A DNA stretch of 5,743 bases from Bacteroidales bacterium (GTDB lineage: Bacteria; Bacteroidota; Bacteroidia; Bacteroidales; P3), in assembly GCA_017560705.1 (NCBI GenBank), contig JAFZEK010000104.1:1-5743 (forward strand). The letters are read 5' to 3'. A model generated the notes under the pieces. It did no database searches. It was not told the origin of the DNA and was given only the letters and a program-made list of their open reading frames with translations. Shown here in pieces: positions 1 through 5,679 of this stretch. Positions within the stretch are counted from its first letter, which is position 1. Each line of letters starts with the position of its first letter. Both the position numbers and the translations under genes were made by a program.

Positions 1-119
1 AACATACCCTTTTCATCCCAATTTTCATATTAATAAAAATGCTAAATCTTCGATATATTAACACTGGGGTATTTAACACGGAGAATGGCTTATTTCCCCA
101 TCTCGTTTCATCAACGTGC

Positions 120-179
120 AAATATCGCAAGGAAATTGAGTTATTGGTATAAATTACTGATAATCAAGTAGCGATATTT
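120..179. repeat. 60-base imperfect inverted repeat (stem-loop)
   Basis: AAATATCGC at 120-128 is the exact reverse complement of GCGATATTT at 171-179. Inside it, TTGA-g-TTAT (136-144, with G140 bulged) pairs with ATAATCAA (160-167). Together they give a two-part stem of 9 and 8 base pairs separated by an asymmetric internal loop. No T-run follows, so it does not look like an intrinsic terminator. It could be a structured RNA or a protein-binding dyad. The pairing is seen directly; any role is unknown. Confidence 0.5.
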
Positions 180-181
180 TC

Positions 182-193
182 CTCCGAAAGGAG
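182..193. repeat. Short hairpin with GAAA tetraloop
   Basis: CTCC (182-185) pairs with GGAG (190-193) around GAAA, a GNRA-type loop. It is the first of a run of small dyads that continues to 371. It is too short to mean much alone; its interest lies in belonging to the cluster. Confidence 0.35.
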
Positions 194-196
194 AAC

Positions 197-228
197 ACAC
201 CTCTTCCGGATAAAACCCAGGTGTCACC
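197..228. repeat. Overlapping alternative inverted repeats
   Basis: ACACCT (197-202) pairs with AGGTGT (219-224). The right arm of that pair also lies in a second dyad, GGTG-T-CACC (220-228). The two structures share bases and cannot form together as RNA hairpins, although a one-base loop makes the second more plausible as a DNA dyad. No T-run follows. Confidence 0.35.
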
Positions 229-237
229 GAAAGGACA

Positions 238-287
238 ATAGGGTTTCCTCGTGATGAAACCCGGGTTTCGTCACGAGGAAACCCTAT
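238..287. repeat. 50-bp zero-spacer palindrome with nested hairpins
   Basis: Arms 238-262 and 263-287 are reverse complements over 25 positions, with one exception (T255 against G270), which remains a G-U pair in RNA. There is no spacer; the centre is CCC|GGG at 260-265. Each arm is itself an inverted repeat: GGGTTTC (241-247) with GAAACCC (256-262), and GGGTTTC (263-269) with GAAACCC (278-284). The element can therefore fold as one long hairpin, as two tandem hairpins, or as a cruciform in DNA. No T-run follows the right arm, so a plain intrinsic terminator is unlikely. A palindromic intergenic repeat, an RNase III substrate or a protein-binding site are all possible. Confidence 0.85.
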
Positions 288-300
288 CTCCCTCGAGAGA

Positions 301-329
301 GAATTTCATTTCCCTCGGGAGGAAAATTC
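301..329. repeat. Imperfect inverted repeat
   Basis: GAATTT (301-306) pairs with AAATTC (324-329). Inside, TTCC (310-313) can pair with GGAA (321-324), or TCCC (311-314) with GGGA (317-320); these are mutually exclusive. The TTTCC...GGAAA theme is shared with the 50-bp palindrome just upstream, which suggests a common origin or a common binding protein. Confidence 0.4.
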
Positions 330-345
330 ACCTTTTTCGCCATAA

Positions 346-371
346 AAACACTGTTTCGCCCAAAAGTGTTT
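346..371. repeat. 7-bp inverted repeat
   Basis: AAACACT (346-352) is the exact reverse complement of AGTGTTT (365-371), with a 12-base loop. It is the last dyad of the cluster. Only scattered T residues follow (TTAACATTT), so termination on the plus strand is not convincing. Confidence 0.4.
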
Positions 372-398
372 AACATTTACATTTCTTGCTTAACATTT
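370..398. repeat. Direct repeat TTAACATTT, 20-base period
   Basis: TTAACATTT occurs at 370-378 and again at 390-398, exactly 20 bases apart, and the shorter TAACATTT recurs at 525-532. A spacing near two helical turns places the first two copies on the same DNA face, as tandem regulator sites often are. The words are AT-rich and could recur by chance. Confidence 0.3.
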
Positions 399-584
399 CT
401 CCTAGCGGCGAAGGCTACCAAAAAGTGCGTAGGATTGTTCCCGCCGATAGGGTGCTTAGAGCAGCTCGGAGCAGGGTTGTTTGGCCTACAGTTATAGTTC
501 AAGCAGAAGAAGCATTGTAGTGTGCTAACATTTTCATGTTGAAAATTATAACACGAAACAAAGCTTTGCTATTGAAAATTAGAG

Positions 585-592
585 TAATTTTG
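585..592 (+). promoter_or_regulatory. Candidate Bacteroidota -7 promoter box for clpC
   Basis: TAATTTTG fits the Bacteroidota -7 consensus TAnnTTTG at every fixed position. A TTTG lies upstream at 565-568, but only 16 bases separate the two, shorter than the roughly 19-21 expected for a -33 element. If used, transcription would begin near 598 and give clpC a leader of about 190 bases containing the dyad at 711-745 and the mini-frame at 764-787. An inferior box, TATATTAG, lies at 643-650. AT-rich DNA throws up such matches easily. Confidence 0.3.
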
Positions 593-710
593 AAGTATGT
601 AATGCATAGGAAAAAAGGCAGAAAAAGGGATGCAAAACACTTTATATTAGCCCATTGATTGCAACGAGACGAGAGTCAATATTGTTTAAGAAAATGGTCG
701 TTGAGCAAAA

Positions 711-745
711 CTTTAGGTCCGTTGTTCTGTTTATATCACCTAAAG
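711..745. promoter_or_regulatory. 8-bp perfect dyad in the clpC leader
   Basis: CTTTAGGT (711-718) and ACCTAAAG (738-745) are exact reverse complements, 19 bases apart, ending 41 bases before the clpC start. The spacing suits either a dimeric repressor site or a leader-RNA hairpin. It does not resemble the heptad direct repeats of CtsR or the CIRCE element of HrcA, the classic clp and chaperone regulators in Firmicutes. Function is inferred from position only. Confidence 0.4.
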
Positions 746-763
746 CAAGTACATAACAGATAT

Positions 764-787
764 ATGAAAAAAATAAACGGTAAGTAA
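764..787 (+). CDS. Possible leader mini-ORF (MKKINGK) overlapping the clpC start
   Basis: ATG at 764 opens seven codons, MKKINGK, ending in TAA at 785-787. The last A of that stop is the first base of the clpC ATG, giving TAATG, a typical arrangement for termination-reinitiation coupling. The peptide is lysine-rich, as bacterial starts often are. An upstream frame this short can occur by chance in A-rich leader DNA. The clpC start itself is firm, because an in-frame TAA at 781-783 excludes anything earlier. I read this as a possible translational control element rather than a functional peptide. Confidence 0.3.
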   Translation: MKKINGK

Positions 788-3450
788 TGGAAGCAAAACT
801 AAGTCAGAACGTTAAGAAAGCCCTTATAAATAGCCGCGATGAGGCTCTGCGACTAGGCAGTTTGAGCATAGGTATTGAGCATATTTTTTTGGGAATAATA
901 AGAGAGAGCGAGTGTTCGGCAACAGAAATTTTAAATCAATTGGGAGTAAATTTAGTTACCATCAAAATACGATTGGAGAACACCATTCGCAACAACTCTA
1001 GCAGCCCCATCACCATCAGCCACAACTCTGAACTGCCAATGCTACGCCAAGCAGAGAAAGTGCTAAGGCTGTCATTCTTAGAGTCGTCGAAATTCAAAAG
1101 CTCAGAAATTCGCACTGTGCACATCCTACTTGCCATAATGATGGAAGGCGAAAACATCATTTGCACACTGCTAAAGAAAGAGAATATTACCTACGCCAAA
1201 CTATCGTCGGCCTTAAAATCAAGCTCATCGTCGGGCAAAGAAGAGTCGGGCTTTTTTGAAGCAGACAGCAAGCCCAAGAAAGAAGTTTTGGACAACATGG
1301 ACGACGACGACGAGGACACTATACCCTACAACAACGAATATAACCACCCCGAGAGCAGCAGCCCCTCACACGAGAACAGCAGCTCCAACACTAGCAGCGG
1401 CAAAACACCGGCACTAGAAAACTTTGGCAGAGACCTTACAAAGGCCGCTGAAGAGAACAGGCTGGACCCCATAGTGGGCCGCGAAAAAGAGCTGGAACGA
1501 ATAGCCCAGGTGCTTAGCCGAAGAAAGAAGAACAACCCCATACTTATAGGCGAACCTGGAGTAGGAAAATCGGCGATAGCCGAGGGCTTGGCACTACGAA
1601 TAGTGCAGGGCAAAGTGCCCAGAACGCTCTACGGCAAACGAATAATAACACTGGACTTGGCCTCGCTAGTAGCCGGAACAAAATATCGCGGGCAGTTCGA
1701 AGAACGTATGAAAGCCATACTCAACGAACTGGAAAAGAACCCCAATGTCATAATATTTATCGACGAGATACACACCATCATAGGCACCGGCAGTGCGTCG
1801 GGGTCGTTGGATGCTTCCAATATGTTTAAACCGGCGTTGGCACGCGGCGAGCTGCAATGTATAGGTGCTACCACACTCGACGAATATCGCCAATACATAG
1901 AAAAAGATGGTGCTTTGGAGCGTCGTTTTCAAAAGGTGATAGTGGAAGCCACATCGCCCGAAGAAACACTGACAATACTGAACAACATAAAAAGCAAATA
2001 TGAAGACCACCACATGGTGCAATACAGCGACGAGGCATTGAAAGCCTGTGTGAGCCTTACCAATAGGTACATCACCGACCGCCTGCTGCCAGACAAAGCC
2101 ATCGATGCCATGGACGAGGTGGGTGCAAGGGTGCACATTACCAACATACAGATACCTCCGGAAATTATAGCCCTAGAAAAAGAGATAAGCCGAGTGTCGA
2201 GGTTGAAGAAAGAGGTGCTGCAACAAAAGAGCTACAACGAAGCCGCCGAATATCGCGACCTTGAGCGAGAGCTGACAGCAAAACTGGAAGAGCTGAAAAA
2301 GAATTGGGAAAACGAAGAACGAGAAAAACGTGTTAGCGTAAGCGAACAAGACGTTGCAGAAGTGGTGGCCATGATGACCGGCGTGCCGGTGCAAAGAGTG
2401 ACGGAAAAAGAAAGCTCCCGACTTATGACAATGGAAACAGAGCTAGAAAACACCGTCATAGGGCAAAACGATGCCATAAAAAAGGTGACCCGAGCCATCC
2501 GCCGTAATCGTGCAGGGCTGAAAGACCCTAACAAACCAATAGGAAGCTTCATATTCCTAGGCCCTACGGGTGTGGGAAAAACATCCCTTACCAAGGTGCT
2601 GGCCAAATACCTGTTTGACACCGACGCAGCACTTATACGCATAGACATGAGCGAATATATGGAAAAATTTGCCGTGTCGAGGCTTATAGGAGCACCTCCG
2701 GGCTACGTGGGATACGAAGAAGGAGGTCAACTGACCGAGAAAGTACGACACAAACCCTACTCAATAGTGCTACTCGACGAGATAGAGAAAGCACACCCCG
2801 ACGTGTTCAACATACTGCTACAAGTGCTAGACGATGGTCAGCTGACCGACGGAATGGGCCGACGTGTAGACTTTAAGAATACTATTATTATAATGACCTC
2901 CAACGTGGGATCGCGTCAGCTTAAGGAGTTTGGCACCGGCGTAGGTTTTGCCACTTCGGCAAGAGAGAGTGCCAAAGCAAAACTGGAAAAAGGGGTGATA
3001 GAAGACGCCATGAAGAAAGCTTTTTCACCGGAATTCCTAAACCGCATTGACGATGTAATAATATTCAACAACCTAGAACGCGACGACATACACAAGATTA
3101 TAGGCATAGAGCTACGTGAACTATTCCGCAGAATAAACAAAATGGGATATAACATAGACATCACCGAGGCAGCTAAGGACATTATACAAGAAAAAGGATG
3201 GGATGCCAACTACGGTGCCAGACCGCTGAAACGTGCCATACAAAAGTACATCGAAGACGAGCTGGCCGAAGAAATTCTGAACTCCACACTGCTACCGGGC
3301 GACAGCATTCTTATAGATGCTGCCAACAAAGACGACGAAAAGCCTATAGCTTTCAAGATTACTAAAGGCTCGGACTCCATAGCTCTGGACGAAGTGCTAG
3401 ACGAAGTAATGGACGAAGCTTCCGACGAAACTTGTAGCCTGAAGTCTTAA
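787..3450 (+). CDS. clpC: ATP-dependent Clp protease ATP-binding subunit ClpC
   Basis: This is a cytosolic Hsp100/AAA+ unfoldase that threads substrates into ClpP. The 887 residues show two Clp-N repeats (about 5-66 and 84-144) and a Ser/Asp-rich linker (about 145-208). The first AAA+ module has Walker A GEPGVGKS 255-262, pore loop KYRG 299-302, Walker B D326-E327 and arginines 379-380. A short UVR-like middle domain follows (about 465-515, [10 protein letters not shown]), of ClpC length and not the long ClpB type. The second AAA+ module has GPTGVGKT 592-599, pore loop GYVG 639-642, Walker B D664-E665, arginine finger R753 and sensor-2 GARP 810-813. VGF at 719-721 matches the ClpP-docking loop of Bacillus ClpC and separates it from ClpB. 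An in-frame stop at 781-783 and alignment to the family N-terminus fix the start. It is about 75 residues longer than Bacillus ClpC (810), mainly from the linker and an acidic C-terminal tail. All ATPase residues are present. Confidence 0.97.
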   Translation: MEAKLSQNVKKALINSRDEALRLGSLSIGIEHIFLGIIRESECSATEILNQLGVNLVTIKIRLENTIRNNSSSPITISHNSELPMLRQAEKVLRLSFLESSKFKSSEIRTVHILLAIMMEGENIICTLLKKENITYAKLSSALKSSSSSGKEESGFFEADSKPKKEVLDNMDDDDEDTIPYNNEYNHPESSSPSHENSSSNTSSGKTPALENFGRDLTKAAEENRLDPIVGREKELERIAQVLSRRKKNNPILIGEPGVGKSAIAEGLALRIVQGKVPRTLYGKRIITLDLASLVAGTKYRGQFEERMKAILNELEKNPNVIIFIDEIHTIIGTGSASGSLDASNMFKPALARGELQCIGATTLDEYRQYIEKDGALERRFQKVIVEATSPEETLTILNNIKSKYEDHHMVQYSDEALKACVSLTNRYITDRLLPDKAIDAMDEVGARVHITNIQIPPEIIALEKEISRVSRLKKEVLQQKSYNEAAEYRDLERELTAKLEELKKNWENEEREKRVSVSEQDVAEVVAMMTGVPVQRVTEKESSRLMTMETELENTVIGQNDAIKKVTRAIRRNRAGLKDPNKPIGSFIFLGPTGVGKTSLTKVLAKYLFDTDAALIRIDMSEYMEKFAVSRLIGAPPGYVGYEEGGQLTEKVRHKPYSIVLLDEIEKAHPDVFNILLQVLDDGQLTDGMGRRVDFKNTIIIMTSNVGSRQLKEFGTGVGFATSARESAKAKLEKGVIEDAMKKAFSPEFLNRIDDVIIFNNLERDDIHKIIGIELRELFRRINKMGYNIDITEAAKDIIQEKGWDANYGARPLKRAIQKYIEDELAEEILNSTLLPGDSILIDAANKDDEKPIAFKITKGSDSIALDEVLDEVMDEASDETCSLKS
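3388..3429 (+). repeat. 12-bp tandem repeat encoding the acidic ClpC tail
   Basis: Units beginning GACGAAG repeat every 12 bases at 3388, 3400 and 3412, with a half unit GACGAA at 3424: about 3.5 copies. They encode [14 protein letters not shown], residues 868-881 of ClpC, just before the end of the protein. The period is a multiple of three, so gain or loss of a unit by slippage would keep the frame. Bacillus ClpC ends shortly after its small domain and has no such tail. Confidence 0.7.
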
Positions 3451-3475
3451 AAACTACATAATGCCCAACACTATA

Positions 3476-3518
3476 AAAGAAACAGGCACTACCCCACAAA
3501 GGTAGTGCCTATTTCTTT
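3476..3518. terminator. Strong hairpin terminator after clpC, probably bidirectional
   Basis: AGGCACTACC (3484-3493) and GGTAGTGCCT (3501-3510) form a perfect 10-bp stem with a 7-base loop. AAAGAAA (3476-3482) upstream pairs with TTTCTTT (3512-3518) downstream after a single C/A mismatch. The U-rich tract ATTTCTTT follows the core stem, as in an intrinsic terminator, and the A-rich arm would supply a U-tract on the minus strand. It begins 25 bases after the clpC stop and should separate clpC from the next gene. Confidence 0.9.
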
Positions 3519-3598
3519 CATGCCCATCGAAAGCAAAAGCACAAAACCCAAAAACAAAAAAAAGACCATTATAGAACATCCATATGAAAAAGTTTTAG

Positions 3599-3606
3599 TA
3601 TATTTG
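3599..3606 (+). promoter_or_regulatory. Bacteroidota -7 promoter box for the glycosyltransferase gene
   Basis: TATATTTG matches the TAnnTTTG consensus at every fixed position. It lies after the clpC terminator and 80 bases before the next start codon, where a promoter is needed. Transcription would begin at about 3612. I see no good TTTG -33 element 19-21 bases upstream, although an A-rich tract lies at 3541-3563. A small GGCT-AA-AGCC hairpin (3613-3622) would be close to the transcript 5' end. Confidence 0.6.
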
Positions 3607-3686
3607 CACAACGGCTAAAGCCACTAGCATACACGATAAAGAACGGTTAATGAACTATAAAACAACTTATAATCCAGAAAGAAAAG

Positions 3687-5639
3687 ATGCAGCTAAGTAT
3701 TGTTATTGTAAATTATAATGTAAAGTTTTTCTTGGAGCAATGCCTTGTTTCGGTGTTGGAAGCATCCAAAAATATTGATACTGAGATATGGGTTGTAGAC
3801 AATAACTCGGTGGATGGCTCAGTGGCAATGGTGCGCGAAAAGTTTCCACAAGTGCACCTCATAGCCAACAATGACAACCCCGGCTTTTCCCGAGCCAACA
3901 ATCAGGCACTACGACAAGTGACAGGCGAATATGTTCTGCTCCTAAACCCCGACACCTTAGTGGAAAAAGACACTTTCGAAAAATGCATATCCTTCATGCA
4001 AGAGCACCCGGACTGTGGCGGCCTTGGGGTGAAGATGATAAACGGAGAAGGACAATACCTGCCCGAAAGCAAACGCGGTTTTCCCACTCCCGAAGTGGCT
4101 TTCTACAAAATTTCAGGCCTGATAAAGCTGTTCCCTAAATCGCCTAAGATAGCTCGATACTACATGGGACACCTAAGCGAAAACGACACCAACGAGATAG
4201 AAATACTGCCGGGTGCATACCTGATGATAAGAAAAACGGTGATGGACAAAATTGGTTTGCTCGACGAAACATTCTTTATGTATGGCGAAGACATTGATTT
4301 TTCCTACCGCATACTCCTAGGTGGCTACAAAAACTACTATCTCCCTTCTGCTAGGATTATACACTACAAAGGCGAAAGCACTAAAAAAGGAAGCATGAAC
4401 TACGTGTACACATTCTACAACGCAATGGTCATCTTTGCTCAAAAACACCTTTCGCAGTCCAACGCCAAAATATACACCTTGTTCATTAAGATAGCTATAT
4501 GGCTGCGTGCTTCCATCTCGTTCTTGAAAAGACTGGGCAGCAACGCCATAATACCGCTGCTAGACTTTGTTCTTATATTTATAGGCTTCTGTGGCATCAA
4601 AAACATTTGGGCTACCATGAAAGCCAACAACATCAACTACTACCCCGAAGAATACACCCACTTCGTTATACCAATATATGTGCTGATATGGCTGTTCTGC
4701 ATCTTTATATGCGGAGGCTACCGCAAACCCGTAAAGCTTGCTCATATTGCCAAAGGACTCGCTGTTGGCACTTGTGCTTTGCTCGTATTCTATTCTTTAC
4801 TCGACGAAACACAACGCTACTCTCGTGCTTTGATACTGCTTGGCAGCATTTGGGCCATAATATCCGTGGTGGGGCTGCGTGGAATATTACATGCTTTGCA
4901 CCTTCGAAACTACGAATTCTTGCCAAACAAACGAAAAGCATACCTCGTGGTTGGTGACTATGAAGAAACATCGCGTGTGGCCAACCTATTCCACCAAATG
5001 GGATTAGAACCTGGATTTGTAGGATTCGTAAACGCCAACACCAACGACGAAAACAAGCACTTTATAGGCAACATAAACCAACTAAAGGAGCTTATACACT
5101 TCTACAAGATAGATGAGATAATATTTTGTGCAAAAAACATAACAACAGAAAAGATTATTAGCCTAATGGCTAACCTGCAATCCACAAACGTGGAATACAA
5201 GATAGCTCCACAAGAAAGCCAGTTCATAATAGGAAGCAACAGCATACACTCCACCGAAGACCTATACACTGTGACAATAGCACCGCTATCTTCCGCCGAA
5301 AACAAACAGAACAAAAGAATATTCGATGCTACTATGGCTGTTATAATCCTTGTGTTCTCGCCTATACTTTTCCTTTTCCAACGACACAAGAAAACATTCT
5401 TCGCTCACTGCTTGGCGGTGCTTGTGGGAAAATACAGCTGGGTAGGATACTGCAACGAAAACAAAAACGAACAAAACAACAACACCCTGCCTAGAATTAA
5501 AAAAGGTATTTTCTCGCCTAAAGACATTGCAAAAACAACAAGCATTGCCAACAACGAACATATAAACTGGATGTATGCCCGTAACTACAAAGTAGCTACA
5601 GACCTTATAATTCTTCTACGAAACATTAACAAGATATAA
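3687..5639 (+). CDS. GT2 glycosyltransferase fused to a degenerate WcaJ/WbaP-like membrane sugar-phosphotransferase
   Basis: This 650-residue membrane protein probably acts in surface-glycan assembly. Residues 1-270 are a family 2 glycosyltransferase of the rhamnosyltransferase-like (COG1216) type: VNYN 8-11, D38 in VVDNNS, NPD 87-89 for metal and nucleotide binding, GAYLMIR 176-182, catalytic-base region GED 200-202, and H226. Four likely membrane segments follow (about 286-304, 326-343, 354-372, 381-401), with GGYRKP after the second, as in WcaJ/WbaP proteins. Residues 416-530 resemble the CoA_binding_3 domain of those enzymes. The C-terminus keeps the start (KRIFDATM 543-550, S558-P559) and end (LVGKYSWVGY 579-588, IKKGIFSP 604-611, WMYARNYKVATDL 628-640) of a polyprenyl-phosphate sugar phosphotransferase, but the catalytic middle is missing. 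Glycosyl transfer is therefore likely and phosphosugar transfer unlikely. An in-frame stop at 3651-3653, with no ATG after it, supports the start. The sugar and acceptor cannot be read from sequence. Confidence 0.88.
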   Translation: MQLSIVIVNYNVKFFLEQCLVSVLEASKNIDTEIWVVDNNSVDGSVAMVREKFPQVHLIANNDNPGFSRANNQALRQVTGEYVLLLNPDTLVEKDTFEKCISFMQEHPDCGGLGVKMINGEGQYLPESKRGFPTPEVAFYKISGLIKLFPKSPKIARYYMGHLSENDTNEIEILPGAYLMIRKTVMDKIGLLDETFFMYGEDIDFSYRILLGGYKNYYLPSARIIHYKGESTKKGSMNYVYTFYNAMVIFAQKHLSQSNAKIYTLFIKIAIWLRASISFLKRLGSNAIIPLLDFVLIFIGFCGIKNIWATMKANNINYYPEEYTHFVIPIYVLIWLFCIFICGGYRKPVKLAHIAKGLAVGTCALLVFYSLLDETQRYSRALILLGSIWAIISVVGLRGILHALHLRNYEFLPNKRKAYLVVGDYEETSRVANLFHQMGLEPGFVGFVNANTNDENKHFIGNINQLKELIHFYKIDEIIFCAKNITTEKIISLMANLQSTNVEYKIAPQESQFIIGSNSIHSTEDLYTVTIAPLSSAENKQNKRIFDATMAVIILVFSPILFLFQRHKKTFFAHCLAVLVGKYSWVGYCNENKNEQNNNTLPRIKKGIFSPKDIAKTTSIANNEHINWMYARNYKVATDLIILLRNINKI

Positions 5640-5641
5640 GA

Positions 5642-5679
5642 CTACTTCTAAAAATTCCTCGTTCCATGAAGTAGAACGA
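5642..5679. repeat. Overlapping alternative hairpins between two genes
   Basis: CTACTTC (5642-5648) pairs with GAAGTAG (5668-5674). TCGTTC (5659-5664) pairs with GAACGA (5674-5679). The two share bases and are mutually exclusive. No T-run follows on the plus strand. On the minus strand the second hairpin is followed by GGAATTTTT, so it might serve as a weak terminator in that direction. On the plus strand it ends directly at the next possible start codon. Confidence 0.35.

Larger units (their letters stand above)
1..786. other. Long non-coding region upstream of clpC
   Basis: No reading frame here looks like a protein of known family on either strand. Bases 1-119 are AT-rich; the only structure I see is a weak TGGGG/CCCCA pairing (65-69 with 96-100). 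Bases 120-371 are dense in inverted repeats, listed separately. Bases 401-500 are clearly richer in G and C than their flanks. Bases 536-710 are AT-rich again and carry a candidate promoter box. Bases 711-786 form the immediate clpC leader, with a dyad and a mini reading frame. At nearly 800 bases this gap is long for a bacterial genome, so a small RNA, a repeat element or a decayed gene is possible. I cannot identify one by family. Confidence 0.8.

Noticed and set aside
1..28. Possible divergent gene start on the minus strand (MKIGMKRVC, open to the window edge)
   Set aside because: Only nine codons are visible. The nearest promoter-like word on that strand (GATATTTG, complement of 119-126) misses the consensus at a fixed position, so it cannot be supported.
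238..287. The 50-bp palindrome read as an intrinsic terminator
   Set aside because: No T-run follows either arm (TCTCCCTC on the plus strand, TGTCC on the minus strand), unlike the hairpin at 3484-3510.
120..400. The repeat-rich stretch read as a CRISPR array
   Set aside because: The repeats are inverted, differ in length and sequence, and show no regular spacer pattern; no cas gene is nearby.
401..500. tRNA or rRNA fragment in the GC-rich island
   Set aside because: No cloverleaf, no T-loop consensus GTTCRA in the right context, and no familiar rRNA words were found.
1666..2136. 156-codon open frame on the minus strand inside clpC
   Set aside because: It lies wholly within a gene with strong family conservation on the plus strand, and its translation shows no domain; it is a shadow frame.
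787..3450. ClpB instead of ClpC
   Set aside because: The middle domain is short and UVR-like rather than the long ClpB coiled coil, and VGF at 719-721 is the ClpP-docking motif that ClpB lacks.
3650..3718. 22-codon frame MNYKTTYN... overlapping the start of the glycosyltransferase
   Set aside because: It runs into the glycosyltransferase coding region in another frame and lacks any distinguishing feature; probably chance.
4499..4957. 152-codon plus-strand frame overlapping the glycosyltransferase gene in another frame
   Set aside because: It is Arg/His/Cys-rich with no recognisable fold, and the host frame encodes clear membrane segments here; an antisense-like shadow.
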